NCBI GenBank assembly: GCA_015680685.1
Contig: MNCI01013765.1
Coordinates: forward strand, 130,246 to 194,245
From: Gnetum montanum
Taxonomy: Eukaryota > Streptophyta > Gnetopsida > Gnetales > Gnetaceae
Length of the DNA: 64,000 nucleotides
Direction of reading: 5' to 3'
Position numbers and translations under genes: made by a program. Under the pieces are notes generated by a model. It worked only from the letters and a program-made list of their open reading frames with translations, ran no database searches and was not told where the DNA came from. Shown here one piece after another: positions 45,269-56,759 of the stretch. Every line of letters begins with the position of its first letter. The first letter of the stretch is position 1.

Positions 45269-46264
45269 TGATGAGTAATAAGTTGCCCCCAACACCCAAC
45301 CATAAGAATCACAAGAGTTCACACACAATCTTGTCAAATTTTGTGGATGGGACTAGTTGTGCATCTAGATCATTAAGCATTGATTGTAGTTCATTGTCTT
45401 CCCACTTGGAGTAGTGGTAGCTTTGTCATGTATGTTTTAGTCTAGAGTGAGCATATGATTCTTGATGCTGTTTCAGCCTTATGCTACTCCTAATGATAAT
45501 AGAGAAATTAATTACTTAATCTAATTAAAAACATAAAGATAAAGTCTAAACTAGCCTACAGGTTATGAATGTCCATTCCTAGCTTACTGTACATGTCTTG
45601 AACCCATGTATCCACTACTGGGATTACCAAATGCTATGCTACTAGGCAAACCAAGCAATAATGTTGTTGGGATTACCAAGTGAATACATGTTTATGCTCA
45701 AAACTAGTTGTGTTCATTTCACCAATTCATTAATATGCATGGAAATGTAAATATTAACTAAGTACATGAAATGTAAATTTCATGGAAATTAAATTTAATC
45801 TATGTCAAAGGGCTACAATGAATAAGAATCAATCTTGATCTTACTGCTATTCATGAAATGTGTCTAGGTACGTTGCCACTTGAATAAGATTCTGTACAAT
45901 TGACTCAAACCCACACTGCAGGCACTCATTGACTATTCTCTAGGACTATGAAATAAAACTGCAAGAGTTCAACTACTTTATTGATGAAAGAATTGTATAA
46001 ACATAGTGGATGAATGCATATTTATAGATTTTATTGTGGGGCCACATTGATGGGGCCTCATAAACATAGTAAATGCTATGTTGACGTGGCTCGGTCAATG
46101 GGGCAACACCACATAGACAAGGCCTCGTCAATGGTGACTCGTCGATGCAACACTTTGATGCTTTATCATTGTTGAAATAGATGTGATGGGATGCATCAAG
46201 GCATCTATGTTTAGGCATTTTCCTTGACATGGCTGCATCAATGCAACTAATCGATCCTTCATCA
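45269..46264 (-). repeat. 5' LTR of element 2
   Basis: Plus-strand ends TGATGAGTAATAAG and GATCCTTCATCA; TATAAATA on the minus strand at 46019-46026. Its right end abuts the resumed L1 reading frame. Confidence 0.9.
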
Positions 46265-47840
46265 TCAAGGAGATCCATTATCATCATTTCTTTTTGTGAT
46301 AGCCATGGAAGGTCTTGGAGCATCAATTACATATAACAAAAATAAAGGACTAATTAGAGACATTTCTTTAGGTTATGGATGCCTTGAATTTTCTCATTCC
46401 CAATTTATTGATGATATTTTCTTATATATCTGGGGAGAACAACAATATTTAAATGGTATGGTGGAAGGCTTAAATGGGTTTTCTATGGCTTTAGGGTTAA
46501 GTATTATTTTTTCTGAAAGTAAGTTATACAATTTTGGGACTTCAAAAAATGTTTTTCTTGAATTGTATGCTAAAATGTAGTGCCAAAAAGTTTGTTTCTC
46601 ACCAAATATCTTGGCATTCTAATGTCTATGGGGCTTCTAAAAGTATAGCAATGGGATGAGATCTTAGCTAAATTAACAACATGACTTTTGGGTTAGAAAG
46701 CCAAACTTCTTTCTTTGGTAGGGAGACTCCAACTAATTTAAAGTGTTTTACAAGTGCAAGCCCTACCTTCCTATGTGATGAACTACTACTAGATGTCACA
46801 GATAGTGATACAAGAAATGGAAAAATGAAAATGAACATTCTTATGGTCTACTGATATGGATCATTCCTTGTATATTCTATGCTAGTATTCTATTTATCAT
46901 CCATTTAAAGTAAGAGCTTGGAGAATTCCCTATTAGCTAAGATTGCCTACCAATTATATATAGTAGATAAACTTTGGATTATTCTAATTGAGCAAAATAT
47001 CTCTATGGTGACCATGTATTCCACATTGTACCAGCATGACGTTAGCCTTTGCAACTTGGAAAGTTGAGAAGAAATCAAAGAGTTGTTTGTAGGCAATATT
47101 ACTATTCATAATGGATTTATCTATTGGGATAATGAACATTTCTTCTGCTTATCTATAGCATATTGATCCATTTTAGCATAGAAAATAGAGCCTCATAATT
47201 ACTATTGGTGGAGGAGATTGGTGATGTCATGTCATCATCTCTTCTTCAATAAATGTTTGCAGGAGCAATACTTACTAAAGAAAAAGTATTTCGAAGAAGT
47301 ATATCCTTAATGATAAATGTGATTATTGTCATATAGAGATAGAATGTCTAGATCATGCATTATTTCATCACCCACATGCTTAAAACTTTTTTGGCATCAT
47401 TTTCACTCACTAAGTGAACTTTCAATCTCTATGAGAGTCACACTTAATTTTATTATTATTAATTAATGTTCTTCTCTAGAAAGATGAAAATGCTATAAGA
47501 TAAAAGCATGACTCCCTGGTGTCCTATACTCATGTGAGAATTTTCGTAACTCCTGCCTTTTTTGCTAACCATCCTCTAAGTCTTGACATAGTAGCATATC
47601 ATGTGTAGAGAAATTGATATTTATCTACTACCTACTTTGGACATTCTAATTTTGTACGGAATGAGCTAGTGGGATTATTAGTAATTTAATGTTCTTTGTT
47701 TTTTTGTGCTCCCTTCTTTCCACTTGTTGGCTATGTTTTCATATTTTCATAGCTAGCCCAAATTTATAGGTTTTACTAGCTAAGATGTGCTCTTAGACCG
47801 ATTGCCTTAGTTTTGTTTTGTATAAATGATAAGAGGTATA
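46265..47840 (+). pseudogene. L1-type LINE ORF2, second half of RT and C-terminus
   Basis: Continues the RT from 36409-38272. It reads GDPLSSFLFVIAMEGLG, then FIDDIFLYI (the xxDD catalytic box kept) and NGFSMALGLSI, and further on KCDYCHIEIECLDHALFHH, a zf-RVT finger in which the last Cys is His (47318-47375). Stops and frameshifts are frequent after 46580. The LINE probably ends near 47700-47840 in T-rich sequence. Confidence 0.8.
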
Positions 47841-48229
47841 AAACTTTTAGTTCTCTGTGATTTGTATTTTTTGTCAGTGGATTGTGCCTTGGCCATTATA
47901 GATCCAAATTTGCTTTTTCTTTCTTTTAAAAAAAGAGCAAACTCCCTTATATAAATGTTCATATTCTCTATATAGTGGCCATTATAGGATCTAGTCTTTT
48001 TAAGCGAATTTGTTTTTTCTCTCTTCATTTTTTCTCTAGTGGATTTTATTTTTCTAGAATTCTCCTATAGGAGATTCTATATTACTCCCAACTTTTTCAG
48101 CCAATGTTGAAATTTCTACTTCTTTTACCAATGCAGAAATTTCCATTGATTTTTAAAATGTAGATTCACAAGATAGTAAGAAAAAAGTTATAACACCTTA
48201 ACACCTTCTTTCAATGATGTTAATGTAAT

Positions 48230-48910
48230 TGAGACATTTGATTCTGTTCTTCTTGATGATGTATATGAGTCATTGGTTGCTGATCTTTTATCACAATATG
48301 TGTTTATTCAAATTTTGGATTACTTGCTTCATAATCAAAGTTTCATTTCACAATTAAATGATATTTTGAAAAAACATGACATCCAAGACCTTCATGCTAG
48401 GTGTTATTCTTGTTTTTTTTTTCTCTTGCTTGTTAACTTATTTAGTGCTTTGATGGTGCGGTGTGTCCTCAATATAGAGTCTTTTATACATAAGCATGTA
48501 GTGTTGATCATTAGTAAGTGGGCTCCAAATTTTGATATTCAATTTGAAGAATATGTTAAAGTTCCATGCTTTGTCAAGTTATATAATTTTCCCTTGATTT
48601 TTCAGAAAGATAAGTATGAAATTGTTAGTTTTATCAGTCCCATGATGCATATAGAGTTTATTTATATAACTATTGGTTTTTGTAGATGTTTTTTTTTTTT
48701 TTTTTTGTTGAAATCAATATTCTCAATTGTAAAAAGAAATTCATATTACAAGTAGGAGGAAAGACTTATATCCAACCAATTATTTATTACAATGTTCCTA
48801 ATTCTTGCCGCTTTTGTCATTGTGAATGCCATTTATTTAATACTTGTACTTTTTGTGCAGGAAAAAAGATTTTGAAGGAAAGAATAAATGTGTTGAAGTT
48901 CAAGATATAA
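48230..48910 (+). pseudogene. L1-type LINE ORF1 (gag-like) remnant with CCHC knuckle
   Basis: An open reading from 48273 to 48755 contains ISKWAPNFDIQFEEYVKVPC and FVKLYNFPLIF, as in the DUF4283 RNA-binding part of plant L1 ORF1. After a frameshift at a long T run (about 48690), GGKTYIQPIIYYNVPNSC leads into CRFCHCECHLFNTC, a perfect Cx2Cx4Hx4C zinc knuckle. It is downstream of the split L1, so it belongs to a separate copy whose ORF2 is not seen. Confidence 0.7.
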
Positions 48911-50050
48911 AAAATCTAGTTAATGTTAACGATAAGAATCATGTTCAAATGACAATAGAGAATCCAAAGAAGATAGAAGCTCCTATGTATATTTTTACTG
49001 GTACTAGAGAAAGTAATAAGTAGCTTCAATAGAAAGTTCATTAGGCAAATTTTTCATTGTCTAAGAAAGATATTATTAAAACTAGTATTGACAAGAAGTT
49101 TGTAGTTGATGGTAAAGATTAACAAGTGACAAGGTGAATGTATTCCACCAATGGTACCATTTTTTTACTTTGAAACAAATATTGGTATTAAGCCACTTTT
49201 GTTATTTTAAGTTCAAGCATGGATCTTGACAAGTGTTGTAAATTTTGTTTGAATTAAGACCTTCCTCCTTACTAACAATTAATTTTTTTATAAAGCTGTA
49301 CACTTGAGTAGTCGATCCTAAAATTAAATACGTTTTTTCCTTCTATCTTTATTTTTTAATGATGCCTACTCCTTAATAATGTACTCTCAATCTTCTTTGT
49401 TTATAATTAATATATTTTAGAGATCAGACCCCACACATTGACCTTTATTAATAACACACCTTTATTAAGAACACACTTTGATGGCACATGCCTCTTTCAC
49501 CTCTGAAAACCTGTTTTTCAAAGTTTATGCAGAAACAAAACGTCATGCAGTAATGAAATTTCAATCTTCGTAGATAGCGCAGTCTATGTTAGTCGTAATA
49601 ATATTGAGTATGGTTAATCGGCGGAGCAGGTGAAGGAATCGGATTCGAAAATTTAGGGTTTGACTTAAGGGAAGATACTTCGATACATGTTGCATTTTTA
49701 AAGCAGTCTTCCTTACCTAATCCTATATTAAATTAGGACCAACCTGGATCGCCATCAGATGCATCAGATATGGTTGGGTGGTGTCCATCTTCTTTCACGT
49801 GCTCTGGGGTAGATCCAGACTCCAGAGATAGCATTCAGCATTTTGTGCTGCCATTGTCTTCGCATGGTCCGGCATCCCGCGGACCAATGTTGACAAAACT
49901 TTAACCTCTACCTGTCAGGATCATATGGCTCTGCAGTCGGCGGAAACATGGCGAAGCAAGTTTCTACGGCGGCAAGGTGAACAATCCATGCAGGCACAAA
50001 AAGTAGTTGGCTGCTGGCCAGGCATCTTCTGGACGCTGATCTTCCGAGGC
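48911..50050. other. L1 remnant tail and upstream region of glycine-rich protein gene
   Basis: 48911-49140 is lysine-rich coding debris. From 49150 no ORF. Upstream of the gene are CACGTG (49796-49801), a CCAAT (near 49884) and a TTGACA W-box-like word (near 49891); these are short words and only suggestive. Confidence 0.4.
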
Positions 50051-50051
50051 C

Positions 50052-50059
50052 TATATTAA
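50052..50059 (+). promoter_or_regulatory. TATA box of glycine-rich protein gene
   Basis: TATATTAA lies 72 bp before the ATG at 50124, so a start near 50080-50090 would leave a leader of about 40 bases. Confidence 0.6.
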
Positions 50060-50123
50060 GAGCGCCCTCTCTCAGTGTGTTGCATCAACTACAGCATTGC
50101 AGAAAAAGCTACCTTAATAGCAA

Positions 50124-50663
50124 ATGGCGAATAAGCTCTCGATTATTCTCTTTGCAGCGTTGCTGGCGCTTCTGCTGCTTCACTGCAGCGTTTCGGCAGA
50201 CGAGAAACCGACCGCAAATACTCAAGGTTAGATTACATTTTTGGGTAAAGTAGTTCACGAAGTTAGGAGAAGAGGATATAGATTAGGCTGATTCAAAGTT
50301 CCACTTCAAATAGTGCCTCTTTCTTTTTGAAAAAGAAATAGTTTGTTGTTGCGATATCATCCTAGTTCCGCTCTTTTTCCTTAAAATAATCGTCCATCGT
50401 CAATTTTGGCAGAATACGGCGGTTATGGCGGTGACAGAGGAGGATACGGCGGTGATGGTCATGGTGATGGAAGAGGAGGATATGGTCACGGCGGTGATGG
50501 AAGAGGAGGAGGATACGGCCATGGCGGTTATGGCGATGGAAGAGGAGCAGGAGGAGGATATGGCGATGGCGGTCACGGTGATGGAAGAGGAGGATACGGT
50601 GGCGGCGATCATGGCGGTCACGGTGGTGGAAGAGGAGGACATGGTGATGGTGGTGGTTACTAA
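50124..50663 (+). CDS. Secreted glycine/histidine-rich protein, two exons
   Basis: Exon 1 is 50124-50226 and exon 2 50413-50663, joined in frame across a GT...AG intron of 186 bp; 117 residues. Residues 1-25 (MANKLSIILFAALLALLLLH, then CSVSA) form a clear signal peptide with probable cleavage after SVSA. The mature part starts DEKPTANTQ and becomes a low-complexity chain of GGY, GDGHGDGRGG, GHGGDGRGGG and GGYGDGRGAG units, ending HGDGGGY. It has no Cys-rich tail. This fits secreted plant glycine-rich proteins, which are wall-associated or antimicrobial; Gly/His-rich shepherin-type peptides are one comparison. The frame is intact, with a TATA box and polyadenylation signal, so the gene is probably active. 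The repeat makes exact exon 2 length liable to sequencing error. Confidence 0.85.
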
Positions 50664-50767
50664 TGATGAGGAGTTTGTAAAGGCTGTCAGCACCACCAAC
50701 CCAAGAATAATGAATAATACTAGTACTAGCACCGTAGTGTAGTGGAGTGGAGTATAACATCTTAGTA

Positions 50768-50773
50768 AATAAA
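50768..50773 (+). terminator. Polyadenylation signal
   Basis: AATAAA 105 bp after the stop codon of the glycine-rich protein gene, in a plausible 3' UTR. Confidence 0.6.
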
Positions 50774-51584
50774 AGAGCTTTCCTGCTGCTTGCCAAAGCA
50801 GAAAAGGCCTTGTGCTGTGCCTGTGTTTTGTGTGTTCCCCACTGCCTGCTTTGGCTTGGCTTATTTGGTTGGCTTATTGTCTGCTTTTGCTACTTTAACA
50901 GTTTAAATTTACCTGCAAGCACTTGTCCAGAATTCTCTGCGGAGAAAATCAACTTTACAAGTATTGCATTTTGCAAGGCTGCCTTCTGAGGAGCGTTTGT
51001 TGCCGTCTTTGTTCGCTTTTCGGCTGGTCAACTATCATCGCAGCTCCAGAGACAAAAATTACGATTACCCTTCATTTTTCCTTGCAAGGTCAAATTTTGG
51101 TGCTGCCATGCTTGTTAAATTTTAAGATTCCCTTTTTATGCCATTTAAAAATTAAAATAAATAAATTATCTCAAACTCAGGTCTACCGGATTCGTCCTAA
51201 ACAATTTATTTTAAACAAAAATATGTGCCACAAAATTTGAGAGTTCGATACGGATTTCCAATTTTAAATAGGACCATATCATAAAATACTTGTTTGTAAG
51301 AATTTAATAGTTCATAACAAAACATATAGCTTTTGAGAATTTATGTTATTTTCTAAGACTAATAAATCTGACAACCTTTGAAGCATATACTTGCATCATT
51401 GAAGCATTTGAAGACAAGTTCTTATTTTCAATACCCACTATATGCATATTTCTCATACCAAAATAAACCTAGAAATTAAGAAGCTAGAAGTACAAGAAAA
51501 CACTTGAAAAAGAACCATCTTACAATAAGATTGTAATGAAATATAAGTAGACAATATTTTTATAACATTGCAATGAAATATCAT
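50774..51584. other. No gene recognised
   Basis: 3' flank of the glycine-rich protein gene, then AT-rich sequence up to the RTE tail. Short open frames lack motifs. Confidence 0.5.
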
Positions 51585-53953
51585 CATTGTCTTAGCCTTG
51601 TCCTAAGAAAATGGGGTCAGCTACTTGGGTTTTTTTTTGTCGTTCGCCTTTATGAAGACCTAGATCTTTGTTTATTTGCAATTTATGCAAAGTAGCTTCA
51701 ATTGTTTTTTCCTAAGTCTTTTTTGGTCTTTCTTTTGGTAGCTTTCTTGGAATGATGATGTAGTAATCTTGTAGGCTCATTCTTTGATATTCTTTGCATG
51801 TGTTCAACCACTTAAGCTATCATTCTTGTAGCTTATCTAAAATAGAAGCCACACCAAGTCTTCAATATATCTATTATATAGTTTATCCTTTTCTTCATAT
51901 ACTCAATATCTATCTAAGTATTGGCATTTCTTCAACATTGATTTTTTGTTCATGCCTGTTTGGAATGGTAAACATTTAACACCATATAAGATAGTAAACC
52001 TTATTATTGTCCAGAAAAATGTACCCTTTATTTTTATTAGTGTTCTTTTATCACATAGAACATCATCGGCCTATCTTCATTTTGACCATTTTGCCTTAGA
52101 TCTATATCTTATGTCTCTATTAATTTTACTATTTAATTGGAGGATTGATGCTATGTAGTAAAATTGTTTATAGTGAGGGAATTTTTAACTTAAATTATTA
52201 CTTCTATTTCACCACTAATTATGTTGTCATTAAATTTGCATTCCATATATTATGTTTTACTTCTACTAATTTTTAAGTCTTTTGATTCTAGAATATGTCT
52301 CCACTTTTCCATTTAAGAAGCAATATTTTCTTGAACTCTATGTACCAACATAATATCATTTGCAAATAGTACACATGAAGGGATTTCATCTTGTATTTTA
52401 TTTGTTAATTTATCCATAATAATGACAAATATGTACAAACTAAGTCGTGACCCTTAATGTAGACCTACTGTAATTAGAAAATCAGATATTGTTCCATAAA
52501 TTATTTTAATTTAGTGGTAGCTCCTTCATACATGTATTGAATCACTTTAATATATGTATCAAAGATGTTTTTCCTTTGTAAGTTACGCTAAATAATATTT
52601 GTATTCACTCTATCATATACTTTTTTCAAGTCAATGAAGAACATATGTAAATTATTTTCTATTTTTTTTTTTTGAATTTCTCCATTAATTATCATATCAA
52701 GAAAATCACCTTTATAGTAGATCTCCCTAATATAAATCCAAATTGAATTTTTGATATTGTTGATGCAAGTTTGAGGCATTGCTCTATGACTCTCTCCCAA
52801 AGCTTCATAGTATGTCTCATTAGCTCGGTCCCTCTATAGTTTGCACAATTTTATATATCTCATTTATTTTTGTAGATGGGAACAATAATGCTTTCTTTCA
52901 AATTATTAGCAATTTTTCCATCCTTCAAAATTTTGTTAGTCAAAAAACTTCTGTATCTCTCAATGCTTTCCAAGCTTCTATTGGAATGTTGTTTAGTCTA
53001 ACAACGTTTCCATTTTTCATCTTTAATAATGCTATCTTCACCTTAGAGAAAGAAAGTTCATTAATCAAACCAAACTTTGGTTCTTCTTCTTGGATATTTT
53101 CTCTTGGAAATTATTCATTTAATAATTTTTAAAAATAAATTTTCTACCTATCCAAAATTTCATTTTCTTTTGCCAAAATCATTCATATGCTCCATGATGT
53201 ATTTAACATGATTAATGTTCTTACATTTTCTAATTCTGATTTTTACTAATTTATAAATAGATTTTTCTCCTTTCTTTGTTTCTAATTTTTCATAAAAGTT
53301 ATCCAAGGTCTTATGTTTGGCTTTGGCTACTACCATTGCCTTCTTTCTTGCTATTTTCCAAATCAACTTGTTTTCTTGGCTACCACTTTACTACCATTCC
53401 TTAAAATAGGTTTTCTTGTTTTGGATAGCATATTGTACTTCATCATTTCTCCACAATGTCTCCTTTGGGATATATTTTTTGCCTTTTTGGAATTTTTTGA
53501 ATATAACTTTTCATTTAGCACCAAATTAGATTTGCAAAGCAATTCAAATTCTAGGTGCCTTTGTAAAATAATTGGTCTCTAAATAAGATGATGTTATCTT
53601 TCTTAAAATTCCATCACTTTATGCATTTAGTCCCTTTTCTTATGCTACTTTTGAAGCTTTGTAAGTCATTCCCTAGACATGACTTTATAGTCTTTGCACA
53701 TTGCCCAGTATCTTTTACATAGTAAGAAATAATCAATTTGTGCTTTATCCATATTACTCTTATATGTAATTGAATGTTCTATCCTCTTTTTGAAATAAGT
53801 ATTTGTAATTGTAGGTCATAGGTACTTGCAAAATGCTTTTTTATCCTTACCTATCATTGATGTGGAAACCCTTGTCTACTTTTCACAACATCTTTTACAC
53901 ATTATTTTTGGAGGATACTCTAGCAAGTCCTTGCTCATTTTCTAGAATAATTA
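51585..53953 (-). mobile_element. RTE-type LINE, endonuclease to 3' end
   Basis: Minus strand, from the N gap leftwards: the endonuclease C-terminal part has FKKRIEHSITYKS and DKAQIDYFLLCKR; a linker reads KKAMVVAKAKHKTLDNFYEK and YKLVKIRIRKCKNINHVK; the RT has FFIDLKKVYDRVNTNII with the first catalytic Asp; and the tail reads TQVADPIFLGQG followed by a GATGAT word. This is the RTE order, the same family as 7900-8345. Stops are frequent. The 5' end lies in or beyond the gap. Confidence 0.85.
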
Positions 53954-54047
53954 NNNNNNNNNNNNNNNNNNNNNNNNNNNNNNNNNNNNNNNNNNNNNNN
54001 NNNNNNNNNNNNNNNNNNNNNNNNNNNNNNNNNNNNNNNNNNNNNNN
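53954..54047. other. Assembly gap (94 N)
   Basis: N run between the RTE endonuclease and a truncated LTR; both features are cut by it. Confidence 1.
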
Positions 54048-54535
54048 TTACGAGCATTTAAGTGTGACTGCTTGGTAGCCCAGTGGTGTAGCTAGGGGGA
54101 TCTACGCTTGGTAACCCAGTGGCGTATTTGGGGTCTGCGCTTGGTAATCCCAGTGGCGTACCTAGGCCTATGCTTGGTAGTCCCAGTGGCAGTCGTGCAC
54201 GAAGTCCAAGATGTGTACGGTTGATCAAGGAATCGGTTGCTTGTCACACTTAGGCTAGATTAGATTTTCTTTACCTTTTCCTCCTAGCTTAGCATAGTTA
54301 ATATTCTTTTCCATTGCCTTCAAGAGTAGCATAGATTAGGAAACACATCATACACCTCAACTAGACTAAACCATACGTGACATATGCAAAACTAGTCTAG
54401 ATGGGAAGACAGCGAACTGAGACCTAAGGCTAACTATCTAGGTGCCACAACTAGTCCATCTGCGGAGTTCGACCAGATCGCGCGTGCGACGCTTGTTTCG
54501 TATGGTTGAGTGTAGGGGTACCTCGCCACTCATCA
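54048..54535 (+). repeat. Truncated LTR of the Athila-like family, right end intact
   Basis: Plus orientation, ending GTACCTCGCCACTCATCA at 54535, the mirror of the LTR starts at 20254 and 40936. The next bases (ATTGCCAATAAA) are not the PBS, so it is a 3' or solo LTR. It keeps many CpG sites and is closest in wording to the solo LTR at 40936. It has three and a half copies of a 33-36-bp repeat starting GCTTGGTAATCCCAGTGGCG (54080-54200). Confidence 0.85.
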
Positions 54536-55380
54536 ATTGCCAATAAAAATTATTATCATGACACATATTTTATTGGTAAATTTATGGCACCATGTCCCAA
54601 ATTTTATTGGTAAATATATTAACATAGTTCATAGCACATTATTCCTTAAATTTTTGCACATAAACATTAACATAGCATGGTATTTATTTTTTTCTTCTTA
54701 TGTTATGATCAAAACAACAATAGCCTTACCAAATGATGAAAAATCTCTTAAAATGTTGTGTTTTGCTATAAAAAGTTTTTGCATAAACTTCTTATGCAAG
54801 GTGAAATGCTAAATGGGATGAGGTTTGAATTTTTAACCCTAGGAATGAGTATGTCACATGTTCAGCTATATAATCTATAAGCGTATGTGGTAGACCTTGT
54901 TGTAATTCATGGCTAGGCTAGGTTGAAATACCTAGAGTAGTTAAGATAAATTATAGGTTTCTCATTATTATTGTTTCTAGCCTCATCATTTTATCTTTAA
55001 AGATATAACAAAATTTTTTTATTAATGTTCATTTAAGACATTCCTTTAATACTAGATTCTTTGGATCTTAAGTTATCACAAGTTTTCTTAAAAACCATCT
55101 AAAAAGGTTTATGAGTCCTAAGTTAGAAAATTTAAATTTTGATATTTACTTATAACATTCCACTTACCAAGCTCAGGTAAGTGAAACATTACTTAAGGAA
55201 AAAGATCCAATCATATAAAATTAATACATTACTTATTAAAAATAATAGAGAATGCTAAGAAAATGGGTAGATAAAGTAGTAGATTTTCTTAGAATATTAT
55301 GTAATATATTAATATTGTTTTAGCTAGAGTTGAGGATTACTACATGTTATCTGGCTCTTGTATCAATTGACAAAAATCTT
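54536..55380. other. No gene recognised
   Basis: AT-rich; no ORF with recognisable motif. May contain the far side of the RTE copy interrupted by the LTR, but I could not find it. Confidence 0.4.
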
Positions 55381-55389
55381 TTGTTTATT

Positions 55390-55700
55390 GTAATGGAAAT
55401 ATTGATGAGTTGGTTATTCTCAAGCATTGGAAAATCTTGAAAAAAATTATCTTCAAAATTTTAGAATACCTTTTTCTTTTAAGCCTAATCATACTATTTT
55501 ATGGAGTTATGTGGTTGATAAAATTGAAAAGAATCCTGATAAATGAAAGGAAGAAAAGCTCACCCTTGCTAGCAAATTTTTAGTTATTAAGTAGATGTTT
55601 CAATAAACTCATGTCTATTACTCCAATTATTAGGATCCTTTGAACAGGTTCATTTCTTTATTAAATCACCTTCCAATACTAAATCTAGATATTATAAAAA
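55390..55700 (+). pseudogene. L1-type ORF2 fragment (post-RT region)
   Basis: One frame reads LQNFRIPFSFKPNHTILWSY, EEKLTLASKFLVIK and THVYYSNY-stop-DPLNRFISLLNH, resembling the block after the RT in plant L1 ORF2 where a 'SLAGRxxVxxxVLxSxHxYYxSCW'-like pattern occurs. Several stops. No other part of this copy is identified nearby. Confidence 0.5.
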
Positions 55701-55814
55701 GATAATTAATTTTCTAGAAAATGAGAAAACTAGCTATCTTCAGTTATTCAAGAGACGATTATAACAAGGTCCCAAAACTTACAAAATATCCAAAACCTCT
55801 CCAAATACTCAAAC

Positions 55815-56475
55815 AATGTTGCATAGAATAAGTCTCTACAACCACATAATGATTGTTATTAATGCAAGACATAACCAATAGAGAGACTCTTCCACAACCT
55901 AGGACTTGAGACCTTCACTCACAAGCAAGACCAGAATACATTGGCCACCATACAACATAATTAATCTTGGAGCTACAACATCTATGAATTTATTTAATGT
56001 GCTTTCTCACTCTATTGTCCAAGCTCAAAACATGAACTTACATAAAATCTCTTCTCTCTATATCTCTACATCTCATACAAACATGAAACACAATTAATTT
56101 TTATTAGAAAAACAAGATAGAAATCCTAGGAAATTTTTCTCAAGCTTAACTTAGAGTTTCCATGTTGTTTCTATCTTTTTCCACCTTCTCTTGGCTGTTT
56201 CCCAAATTAAAATGATAATTCTAGAAGTTTCTTCAACCATATGAGTCATCTCTAATCTCCTTGGATCATCTCCTACCCAAAATACAACTTTTAGGAGAGA
56301 CATCTCCTTTTCGGGTGAGAGGCCTCCTCTTGGATGCAATGTCTCACTTGAGATTTCTCTCTAGTTTGGGAGATGCCTCTTGTGAAGACTCAAATTTTGG
56401 TAGAGATGTCTCCTACATGTCCCAAATGTCTCCTATGAAGTTGTCTCCTTAACAAGACATCTCCTTAATCTTCAA
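55815..56475 (-). repeat. Probable 3' LTR and purine tract of second Ty3/gypsy element
   Basis: On the minus strand a purine tract CTTGAAGATTAAGGAGA (56460-56476) is followed by TGTCTTGTTAAGGAGAC at 56459, a credible LTR start after the pol end. Words such as GGAGACAT and GAGATGTCT recur over 56280-56475. The far end is a guess: the plus strand has TGTTGCATAG at 55815. No second copy is available to test. Confidence 0.35.
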
Positions 56476-56759
56476 GATATCTCCACAAAGCCCAAAACCT
56501 AGAAAACCACACACATAGTGAAGAACAAGGGAATTAGAAGAAGTATTCCTACACCAACTTTTCCATCCTTCAAAAAGTGATTTCCCACTCATGAAGTTTG
56601 GTCTTATCGACTCATACGATATCATCCATAGACTAATATTCCCAATGGGTCTATATTCACACCTCTTGACTCCTTGAGTACTAGAAGCTTTCCTTTGCTC
56701 GAGTATGATATCCTTCCTCTCCATTAAAGGCTTGGATTGATTAATAGCCTTCTTCACCT

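Larger units (their letters stand above)
38273..46264 (-). mobile_element. Element 2: gag-only, Athila-like element inserted in the L1
   Basis: LTRs at 38273-39297 and 45269-46264 enclose a minus-strand internal region with PBS, gag and polypurine tract. Flanks are TCAAC (38268-38272) and TCAAG (46265-46269), a target duplication with one change. Removing the element and one flank rejoins the L1 RT in frame. No RT, RNase H or integrase motif is visible. A later solo LTR sits inside (40936-41942). Without it, the element is about 7.0 kb. It probably depended on proteins from relatives such as element 1. Confidence 0.85.

Noticed and set aside
48230-48910. L1 ORF1 remnant as the ORF1 of the split L1 at 36409-47840
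   Set aside because: ORF1 should precede ORF2 on the same strand; this one lies after its 3' end, so it is another copy.
50362-50796. His-rich and Ser-rich ORFs antisense to, or out of frame with, the glycine-rich exon
   Set aside because: They are shadows of the Gly-codon repeat; only the plus frame joins a signal-peptide exon with proper splice sites.
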